Part shown: positions 1 to 10,307 of the stretch, piece after piece | How the letters are laid out: each line of letters opens with the position of its first letter | How positions within the stretch are numbered: position 1 is the first letter of the stretch | NCBI GenBank assembly: GCA_009760855.2 | Contig: WPIO01000098.1 | Span: forward strand, 124,001-137,500 | DNA: 13,500 nucleotides | Direction of reading: 5' to 3' | DNA from: Cristatella mucedo | Lineage: Eukaryota > Bryozoa > Phylactolaemata > Cristatellidae | Notes under the pieces: generated by a model | What the model saw: only the letters and a program-made list of their open reading frames with translations | Told to the model about the DNA's origin: nothing | Databases searched by the model: none | Program-made: the position numbers and the translations under genes

Positions 1-153
1 GTTCGACTACCACATGTAGGGCGTTTTTCACCATCATTTGATGCTGAGCATGACCGATCTGCGCAAGACAGCGATCCGGGGTTGGGGTGGTTGACAAAAT
101 CAGTCACCAGGTTGCTCTGGGTCGGCCCGCTCTTGCCTCTCTGAGTGAGACAG

Positions 154-230
154 CTAGAATTACCCCCTCGTTACACCGTCGCTACGCCGCCACCGCGGAT
201 GCAGGCATCTCAGTCGCAATCCTACCAGCC
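154..230 (+). CDS. possible upstream exon of the PRDM10-like gene
   Basis: A pyrimidine-containing acceptor (CTCTCTGAGTGAGACAG) precedes 154 and a moderate donor, GTATGC, starts at 231. Two frames are open. One gives a codon-boundary donor that would join exon 338-376 in phase and reads ...TADAGISVAILPA. The other looks more like the rest of the gene (PPRMQASQSQSYQPYA, with an ATG at 199) but ends in phase 2, which does not fit the next exon. The exon and its frame are both uncertain. Nothing else can be supported in bases 1-337. Confidence 0.25.
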
Positions 231-337
231 GTATGCCTGCTAGGCTGTGTGCTGCTTGTTTGCCTGTTTTCCTTGCTCCTTCTCGTCGATTCTATGACTC
301 GATGGCTGCAAGGTCGTGCTTTTGTTTTGTCTTTCAG

Positions 338-376
338 TACTCACAAGGCGTCCAGGACTTTGTGCCTGTCACGCAG
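338..376 (+). CDS. PRDM10: PRDM10-like exon, 39 nt
   Basis: A strong acceptor (TTTTGTTTTGTCTTTCAG) and a strong donor (CAG|GTAAGA) frame exactly 13 codons, YSQGVQDFVPVTQ, in phase 0 at both ends. It joins in frame to the exon at 812, whose first residues are VYHGFAGAS. The combined QVYHGFAGAS loosely recalls QVVYTADGAS as I remember it from the vertebrate PRDM10 N-terminus. Because the exon is so small, the assignment rests on splice-site quality and phase rather than on similarity. Confidence 0.5.
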
Positions 377-3300
377 GTAAGACCTCCGATCCCGTCGATG
401 CTCGTCGATGCTCGAATGATGATTGTGTCCTGCTCTGCCTGATGATCAGCTGCCATGCAATAAACAGCCGGCGCGTTGTGCTCGTTCCGGACGATCGACC
501 TTATCCCTTCGACCTTCACCCTGCTCTCTTCCCAAGTCTTGCTGTACCTGTGTGGACTCAGCCCCTTGCCAAGATCTGGTAGACATGTGCACAGCCTACG
601 TTGACCAAAAGATGAATCGTTTGCCAGCCAGCCATCGCTCTCCCGGACTTTCTGTTTCCTGGCCAATCGATATGCTTGGCTGCTCGTGTGCCCGCCTGAG
701 GATGTCGGTCTGGCGTTTCTGCCCCATTCGTTTTCAGCTGTGTCGGCCCCTCATGTTTCTGGCATGCTGCTGCGGCGACTGCTGCCGATGATTGCCGCAG
801 TCTACTTGCAGGTGTACCATGGCTTCGCTGGTGCTTCCGCCAGCTTTTCGGTGCCGAGCTATGCATTGGAAGTGTCGCAGGTACTGACCTCTCGGCCGAC
901 TGCATCGCTCCTCATCTCGCAGCAGCAGCAGCAGCATCACCTTAGCCTGCAGCAGCTGCACCAACTGCAGCAGCAGCAATCGCAGCAAGTGCAACAGCAA
1001 CAATCGCAGCAGCAGCTGCTGCTGCAGCAGCTGCCACAGAATCAGCAGCAGCAGCCATCGCTGCTGACTCAGCACGGCCTTGCTTCCCAAGCTAGGGTGC
1101 AGGATGTTCCTGTGTCCACGGTGAGTACTGGCCGGCAGCTTTCGTAATGACCTCTGCTGGCGCATAGTGGAGCTACCTGTCTGACTACCTACGTAGGCTA
1201 CAGAGAGTCGCGAATGCCGGGCATAGTCAACCTGGCAGAGAGGTTGCCCAGCCTGCAAGGTGGTAAGCAAACACTGCCGGGCCATGCACAATCGCCCGTG
1301 TAGCCACTGACCACTGCAGTCATTACTCAGTGGAGCCACGAGGATAAGTATTTTTGCGTGGCATCAGGCGACTTGATGGGCAATAAGCTCACAGCACTAT
1401 ATCTATGTGCCACATTTATGTGAGTGCCGAAAGCTCCAGATAAATCCAACTGATAGTGCCTCAATGCTGCTGTTTGTACTGCAATGCAACTTATAGTGCT
1501 ACGACGAAGCTATAAGTAGAAAGAAGGATGCTCCATGCAGCCTGCTCCAGACATCTGAACCTGCGACTTCCGAAGCAGCTTGCCTGTTCTGATTTGCTCC
1601 CTGAACATATTGAATTCTGAATATACTGATGTACGGATATTTTCTAATCTTGCAAAAATTTGGAGCGCATTTAAATTAGGACTGCAAAGGCAAGTTTTTC
1701 TATAAACTTGTGATAATAATAATAATGCGTTTGATATAGCACCCTCAGAGAACTCAATCCTATTCTTGGCACTTTACATTTGCTGCAAACGAAGCACGAT
1801 CGAATGGTTAGTGGTAGGATGCACAATAATCAACAGGAATAACATGGTTAGGGGTGACACGCACAAGGTCAGCATGCAAGTATGGTTCATGGCAGTATGC
1901 ACAGTACCAGCATGCATAAGCCCATAAAGGACGAATCACAGGGGCCCACTTAATGTTGTGATAGGTGCGTTTTTAGTTTCTTTTTAAATCCGGGCAAGTC
2001 ATGGGATGTCGTGAATATGTGAATGTAATTTAGGAGTGAGTCGGGAATGGTATCTGCCGTGACTTCTGGCGATCACCACTTGTAGGTCTTGCTGTATCAG
2101 CAACACGCTGCTCACAGCTGGAACATAACTCGGCAGCGAGGCTTGCCTGTCATGAACGTCGCAACTGCCATATCCCACCGATCTGCACTGGCTTCCAACA
2201 AATAGCATTTCGACTTCAAGGTTCTGTCACTCACCTATAGGTCATTTCATTCTTTTGCTTCACCCTGTCATGAAATACTTTCCAACAAGGCTAGGCATCG
2301 TACCACTTATTCGTGTGACCCCTGATTTGATGACATGGAAAAAGAAGTTAATGTCCAGCTGTTTCTCACTGCATTAATCCCGTCGAATGAATCATCCTTT
2401 GTTGGTGGGTGTTGTCTCGGGAAATTCTATATTATCGCTAACCAATAGACAAGCCTCATTTCCAGCATATGTAAAGTGTGATGAAAGAGATGCAGTTGTT
2501 TGTTCCACGGGACGCACCGCAACGTATTCCTCTTACGGCAGAGAGAACGGTATGTCCATTCGTGAACTTCTGCATTCTCCGGGCTTGGGTCAGCCACGAT
2601 GTCCACTAGCACATACATGTGACTCACTTCGATTTGTATTAAGCTGCCTGATGCTCTCTGTATGGTCTGGTGGCATGTGCAACTGCTCGCGACCCTAGGC
2701 AAACGTTGGTACTATTACTGTCTGGTTTGACCACTGCTCCCTTAGCTCACGGTGCTTTCACATTGTCTCTTGTCGGTGCCATCTCGAGAGTCTCAGAGGC
2801 ATCTCAAGCCCCATTAACAGGATAGCTGGACGGCACCAGTGACCGATGGTTCGTTCCACTCCCCTGTTGACGGCTCTACCAGTGGAAGCTACTTACTGGC
2901 AGCCAAGTTTTGTGGTGACTCCCTGCCGTGTACGCCAGGGCACACTATTTTTCACAAGCGAACCATGTCATGCGGGGGGGGGGGGGGGGGGTTAAGTGTA
3001 GGCCCCCCTTTAAACCGAGTCGGTAGCAGCCTATCAGCTAACATGTACATTGCCCTCCAAACCTTGGTATCCACAGGTACGTCGATCTGAGTTCGGGTGT
3101 TGCTAATGCTCTTATTCGAGTAATTAAAATAATAATAATAATACATTTGGTATAGCACCCTCCCAAGCACTCAATCTCTTTCTAGGCACTATACATTTGA
3201 TGCAAAGGAAGCACGATCGAATGGTCAGTGGTAGGATGCTCAATAAACAACAAGAATAACATGGTTAGAGGTGACACGCACAGGGTCAGCATGCAAGTAT

Positions 3301-6300
3301 GGTTAGTGGTATACTTATACTTGGTATAATTGTAAATAGATGCATTTTTAGTTTCTTTTTAAATGTGGCAAAGTCAGGGGATGTCGTGACGCAAGTCGAA
3401 AGTCAGTTCTAGGCTTTGGGAGCAAACGAACTAAAGGCACGGTCTCCAAAGGCTTGGAGGTTTGTACGAGGTGTACGTAAACGATTAGATTCTGCAAGCA
3501 GGTGGTATGATTGTTAGCCTGGTGAGGGAGTAGCTCTGATAGGATTGCTGGAGCCAAAGAATGCGTAACATGTCAAATGCGTAGTGCGTAGTGCATAGTG
3601 TCAGATGTAAGTCATTATGCTACACTAGTTGTTAAATTGTAACAATCTGTCAATACAATTTTGACCTTAGACACGATTTGCTGCTTTTGGTTCATTGAGT
3701 AAATGCGACTGCTGCAACCGAGTCAATCGTTATCATGTCAACACATAGAGAGGTGTGATCACGTGATTATTCAACTCCTTGAAGGTCATCCAGAAAAACC
3801 TATTTTGGCTCGTTTCGCTGCTGACAATTCTGCAGCAGATGATGAGCTATGGTATCCAGATGTCTCATTCATTGACCTGTTGGGGCGAGCCAACATTGAC
3901 GCGTGGTATGCAAAGAGAACATGCTGCCACTTGCACAGCTTTTTGAAGGCAGGAGAAACCTTTTTTTTTAAAGTCGCTTCGCAGAGATGGTAATTATCGA
4001 AAGTGAGAGACTGCCAGGCGGCTGAAGAGAGAACTATTTGAGACGTAAGTAGGAAACATCGAGACTATGGTAGCACACATCCACTGCTGCATACAGGTCG
4101 TCGCCGACTTGAGTTCTCTCAGTGAGGACTGGCCCCTGAAAAGTGCGGCTCTGAAGAACAGGTTTGCCAAGCTAAAAAGCACTGCCAGAGTTGCTGCCAA
4201 GCTACCGGAACTGTTGCATGCCAAAATACTGTGAAAAACAAATAAGGATTGAAGGCACAAGCGGCCAAGTGCAAGAAGTGGCCATTGTTGACTGTGCAGC
4301 ATGAAAGCCAAGTGTTGATTTTGCTCATCGATTTTACTCTTCGATAGCTTTGCTTTGAACTGTTGCAAAGTGGAACAGACAGTGCTGTGTACCGATGAGT
4401 GTAAATTCAATCTCTTTGGCTGCGACATGAGGAGGAAGAGGAGGAAACGTTTGCCCGCGAACGGGCGGAACGTACAGCAACGGTTTTCTGCAAAAGACCG
4501 TACAAGCCGGTGGTGGAAATGTAATCTCTTGGGCTGCTTCTCAACTTCCAGTGCCGGTCCGTCTACACGGGATTCAAGGAATCCGAATCAGGTCTATCTC
4601 GATATTGTTCCACTCGCCATTCGATCGTATTTCCTTTGCAGCAAGTGTAAAGCGCCTAGAAAGAGATTGAGTTCTCTGAGGGAGCTTTATCAAGTGTGTT
4701 ATTACTATTATTGTGGAGAAGCTGGCTTCCTTTCTGCTTACACTGTTCAAGGACTTGATGTCTGTTGGCAGCATGACAATGATCCAAAGCATAATGCTGT
4801 TGCAGTTATTGAGCTTTTCGTGAACTCTCGAACCTCTGCTTCGAGCCAATTGAGACCATGAAGTGACCGATAACAAGCTTAAACTGAAATTGAATATCAG
4901 TAAGACAAAATCGACCAGGATTTTAGAGTCTTTAAGAGCTTTTAAGCAGTCCGTTCCATGAAACCCGGTGACTTCTTCGAGGTTTTGAACGATTGCTGGG
5001 CGTCAATTCCTCCAGAAACGTGCTGGAAGCTGGTGGAGATATTCAAGGATCTACTTGTAATTACATATTTCTTTTTAGGTTTTCTGCATAATAAAAAACT
5101 GCTACCGAGTGACGTCTGTGCTTAATCTTGTTCGTTTTAATTGAAATAATGTGCTGGTTTCATGTGCGTGGACATTTACACAACAGTGTATATATGTAAG
5201 GTAAAATATAATTCAGGTTTAGCCGATGAACAAATTTCCTGCTTACTGGCAATTTGACAGTAACTGGCTGTTCAATCGATACACCGTTGTTGCAATTTTT
5301 GCTTAGTGAATAATGAAACCTTACCAAAATTGTAGTTTGAGCAGACCAGTAGGAACACTTTACCTGCCTGTTATATTGTAGTTTGAGCGGAACAGTAGGA
5401 GCACTTTGCCTGCCTGTTATGAAGATTATGTAACTATTGCAGTTAATAATTCTCTGAAGCCTCCAGGGACTCTGAAGGTGAAGGTCGTGTAAAGGTTGTT
5501 TCCCCCCCTTGTTGGCACTGTATAATGCTCATGCTTCCCATCTCTTAGAGTGGCTAGCAGGAACCTTCTAAAAGAGCTAGCTACACCCACCCTCTCCCAC
5601 TCCCTGCCAGTGTTTTCATCTCTGTAGAATTAGCCTCCTTCCTCTTTCCCCTTAGGGGACTCCTCTGCATCGGCAGCTGTTGGGCCCTATTAAACAATAC
5701 CTTGTTTATCTTGTGAAGCAGCTATTAGGCTAATCGCAGTTGGAATGCATCATTGCAACCACTTTTACCTGTAAAGCCAATGCGGACACTTCGTGCCGAC
5801 CACTTGCGAAGCCTTGTGCACGATTTGGGAAGGAAGCAGTGAAAGACATCGATGACCGGATAGGAGCAATGCCATCTGGGTTCTGATAAACCAACGAGCT
5901 GCAGAATCATATAAAACCATTATCCAAGTATTGACCAACTCGATGTACCTATGGACAGTTTAGAATGAAGGAAGTTTATCATAGTCTCCATGTGCACTTT
6001 TTATACCTAATTCAGTATGGATTGCATCGTATTACGCAGGAATGCAATAATAAAAATAATGCAGTTTCATAGCACCTCAAGGAAAATAAATCTCTTTCCA
6101 GATACTTTATAAATTTAGAAAAGAAACAAAGTCCACTGATATGATATGAACGTGCAAAATTCATCACATGTAAGCTCATTATGGACAATTCACACTAAAA
6201 ACAAATGGTGTGAGGAACGTGTGAGATTTTAACTTTTTTTAAATTTCTTTTATAGTCAGAGGAGGTCGTAGTATTAATTGGCAGTAAAAATGAACCGTAA

Positions 6301-9300
6301 CGAGCATAGGTATTAACAGGTATAGGTATAGGCACGGTCTCCCAAGGACTTTAGGTTAACGACCCAAGTTACTATAGTGGGTGGTACGATGCCTAGCCTG
6401 ATAGTGGGTTAGCTCTGATAGGTAGGCTTGGGTCAGATAATTAAGGGACCTAAAAATGAGTGACAAAAGATAGGCTGCTTGATGGTCAGAAAGTTAGCTG
6501 CCATCAAAGTGCAAAGTCAGCAAGGGAGTTAAGAAGATTTCGAGGTGTTGGAGGCAGAGATGGATAAAAAAGGGGGGTGGAGCTGAGGGCTGTCAGCATG
6601 GAAATTAAATGCTGGGTTGTGCTTGGCGATCACATCTGAAAGGCTTAACGTAAATTCTAAAAATAATATGACCTAGCACAGATCCCTGGGGTAGCTGTGA
6701 CTTTCAGGTTTAGCCGATGAACAAATGTCCTGCTTACTGGCAATTTGACAGTAACTGGCTGTTCAATCGACAACAGGCTCCTTAGATTACTGTTGCCTGT
6801 TGATGCCGATGTTCCGAAATCTCATGGTAAGATATGGCCTAAACCTGTGCAATATAGTACCAGTGATGCCCAGATGAGACACGAATCGCTCAAGAAGGTG
6901 TAAACGAACTGGTGACATCAAAAGCTGCCGAGAAATTGAGCAGAACTAGCTGAGAAACTCGACTTAGTTCATAATTCCTGACAAAGTCGTTATACAATAG
7001 CAGCTGTATTGAATCGATGAATGTTGAAAATCGCCCAATACGAAAGGGCGCTCCCAAAGCCACACAGGCTGTGAATGCGCCATAGCAATTCTCTATTGTG
7101 ACAGGCACTTCACACTTTGTGGCCTCGTCGAGTTACGGAATGAGGAGTGCATAGTGTTAAAGGAAATTAGGCCACACTGACTGGAGGGTGACACGTAGAT
7201 TGCGTCCACCGTTGGCAGCTTTATCGGAAGAGGTTAGTTCGAGAGATTTGAGGGAGTACTGCGAGTGAGCTTCGACCGGCTTGAAGTAAAACCGGAGAGC
7301 AAACAAAAATAGCTACTTATCCAAGCCTGTCGTTTGCTAGCCGGTCGATTTCAGCTGGTTGCAGTCTCAGCCAAGGCATTAATAGCATCGTCGAGAATCG
7401 AGTCGAGTGTAAATGGGGGTTTATTGCATACTGACCACGCATTTCATTGGCTTATTTAAAGTGCAGCCATCTGATTTAAAGCTTGCTTGATGACAGCTAA
7501 GTTAGAGTGACTCACAGCAGTGCTTGCAGGAGAACGTGTCGGCTGCTCCAGGCAATGCTAGACGTTCCGGAAATGCATCCGGCACCCACTCTACTGTGTT
7601 GGTGGTATCGAATTCGCGACATGTGACATAGACCATTGACGAAGATGCGACCTGAGCATCTAGGAATGCAGATATGACCTAATAGAAAACCAAGGTCTGC
7701 CGTTGCCGCAGTGGCAGCTGCCAGGAGCACAGAAGTGCTGAAGTGCTGACACCGATCGGCAGAGAGAAACGAGTTTAGCCGTTCTTAATACTTAACACTT
7801 CGTATGTGCTAGTAACCACCTGTTGGGCACCCAAGTAGTCATGCTTAATCTGTCTCTGCCACATGGTATCCTTGCATGGTTGTATATATTGACAGAGCTT
7901 TGCTGAGTGAAGGCTGTCTTCAGGAAGGATCGACTTCCGACTGTGCTTCTTTGGCCGATCTTACAATCTCCTGCGCGTTCCTTGTCGGCACACCACGGTG
8001 TGCCTAAGCTGCGTGAGCCAACGTCGCAGGAAAGGCATCCTTGCAGGATGTCCTAATTCATTACCTATCGGCAAACGCCATCGTTCCATTTCGTTCGTAC
8101 GCCACCTCATAGACATCTCTTACGTCTGAAGCCCTATTTGGTTCATGGCTTCGCTTGTGCTACCGTCAATCGCTTTCAGCATTGACTTGGCCGAGAACTT
8201 TTGTGCGTCCGTCTCTGCAGCATCCGTGGCATCTCTGGCCCGAGAATCTCAAGAATCTTGTTGTGCGCAACGAATGAACGAGGCTGCGACGAAATGTGCT
8301 AACAAACAGCACCTGCCACCGTGCGAGCTGTAAAGCCGAAAATGGTATCAGAAGCTGAAAAACTGGCTGAGTTTTCGTGCGCTTAATCTTTGTTAGTGCA
8401 GCTTGAATGACACCGTCTACCGTTTGCCTCTCCCTCCATGTGCGTCGCAATGCCAATCTTAACTTTCGGTATCATTTCAGCAGCGTGTCAGTTTTAAACC
8501 GTCAGCCGGAAAAAACGGCAAACTGCGTGTGTGCTTGTGGTTTTTGTAGTGGTTTTCAGGGTGTCAAGATTCTTTTGCGGCCAAGTGTATGTGTAGCACA
8601 CGTGCATGTGTCTGCACAAAGCTGGGCATGTAAGGTTGCTGTGCATTGCTTGAAGTTAAGAGTCCACCGCCCCGAGAGTGCTCCCTCACTTCCGCTCGTC
8701 AGCTCACTCGCCACTGCAGCTCGGAAGCGGCTGCTAGCTTTCAGCTGCCATTTTCAGGCCGGTCAGCCAGGCAGCAGTGCAGTGCTCAGCTTGCTGCCGG
8801 CAAGGGAGGTCACAGTGGTGCAGGTGGCCACCGTGACGTCGCAAGATCAGGCCACTGCCGGGCCGCGAGTGATCATAGGAGCCGCCAGTCAGCAGCTGCC
8901 GCCACCGCAGCAGCAGTCCAGCAGAAGTCTGCTGCGACCTCGCGGTTCTGCAACTGCCAGCCACGACGACACTCTGGGAGCAACTGGTGAGTGTTCGGTC
9001 ACAGGCCAGCCGAATCGGCCGGCTAGCGCTAGCAGCACGGCTCTTGCACGAGCGAGCCTTCATTGGTCACGTGGCAACCACTGGTCTCGTGGCAGCATAC
9101 AGTTGTCACGTGACATAATGGTGATGGTCGCGTGACAAACAACAGTGCTCACGTGACAGTCTGAAATGCTTACGTGGCAGCTCTAATTGCTTGCTCGACC
9201 AACTGTGCAGATTCGTCCATGGAACAGCGTAGACTCTTTGCTAGCCCAGAAGGAGTTGTGCTGCACTCTGCCACTCGGTTGTGTACCGTTTTCGAGTTTC

Positions 9301-10228
9301 CACTGGTCGCTAGAGGGCGCTTTCGATTTACAGTCCTACCTGGTCGACGTGCATTGGCACGGTCGTAGGGTGCAGCCGGTTCCCAATGGTGCTGCGTGCC
9401 ACGTGCATTCATTTTAGCGAACTGCATGCATAATCATTTTGCCAGGAGAGCATCGTCTTAGCGAGTTCAGTCGTTCATGGAAGATCCTGGGGCATGCGAT
9501 CAAGATTGCTCTCATTTGACCGATGAACGGTTAAATCCCATACTGCAGTATGTGCTCAACAGGAGCAGTGTTGCAGCTGACAAAAGAGCTTGGATAATTA
9601 ATTATGATGATAATACTAAAGCACAATTTTTAGCACTTCAAGAAAACTCAACCTCTTTCTCGGCACTTAAATGATGCTGGAAAGGAAACATGTCAGTTGG
9701 TTAGTGATAGATAGCATGCACAGTTGACTGGGCCATGACAGCCCAGGAAGTAAGGAGGTTCACTCATCACCAACGAGGTCACGTGGGTTCGAATCCTGCC
9801 GTAGGCGAGTCTGCATTGCCAACTGCAAGCGGTGGTGATAGCCATTTAGACTCTTCGACTACTAAAATATAAATATAAATATAAATAATACAATAATACA
9901 ATATAAGAATATAATATATATATATATAATATAATGTAAATATAAATATAAATGAGGCTTTTAAATCAGCCAGTATTTTTTAAGGTTGCAGCTTGTGTAA
10001 GCATATATAGGACCAGTAGCAGAGCCAGCAGGGCCGGTGGGCATCTGCCCCCTCCCCCATAGAGGATAGGAGCTGCCCCTGATCCTTTGCAGCAGGTGTG
10101 GGGCTCCCGAAGAGGTATATTGAGCTCTCTGGGGGCACTTTATCAAGTGTATTACTATTTTTTCTACGCCTGTGACTGTCATCAACGACGAATTTCGGTA
10201 ATGGGTTACGGATCCATTACATTACAGT

Positions 10229-10307
<79 letters not shown>

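Larger units (their letters stand above)
5061..6044 (+). other. intronic spacer with two short repeats
   Basis: This spacer holds one copy of a 68-base repeat (5212-5279) and a tandem 46-base duplication (5329-5420). The rest is mixed sequence with no recognised coding potential. The small minus ORF at 5725-5910 has no motif. Confidence 0.4.

Noticed and set aside
881-922. A 42-nt in-phase potential intron (CAG|GTACTG ... CTCGCAG|CAG) inside the Q-rich exon
   Set aside because: It is shorter than usual animal introns and the donor is poor. Removing it would still keep frame, so it stays only as a remote splicing variant.
734-1339. 201-codon open frame on the minus strand
   Set aside because: It is a poly-leucine shadow of the CAG-rich exon. 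It has no motif, and its composition follows directly from the opposite strand's repeats.
2387-2702. Overlapping ORFs on both strands of about 90-103 codons
   Set aside because: Neither strand shows motifs or phased splice sites. They mirror each other's open codons.
1711-3575. A CRISPR-like or prokaryotic repeat system based on the similar blocks at 1711 and 3121
   Set aside because: The blocks are long, decayed and carry a LINE C-terminus with a trinucleotide tail. Spliced eukaryotic exons surround them.
3703-3993. 96-codon plus-strand ORF before the Tc1 relic
   Set aside because: It has no recognisable domain, no splice sites matching the host gene, and ends at a homopolymer. It probably occurs by chance or belongs to transposon debris.
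9736-9810. Functional tRNA gene
   Set aside because: The B box is perfect but the A box and acceptor stem are not, and an AT-rich tail follows, so it is better described as a SINE.
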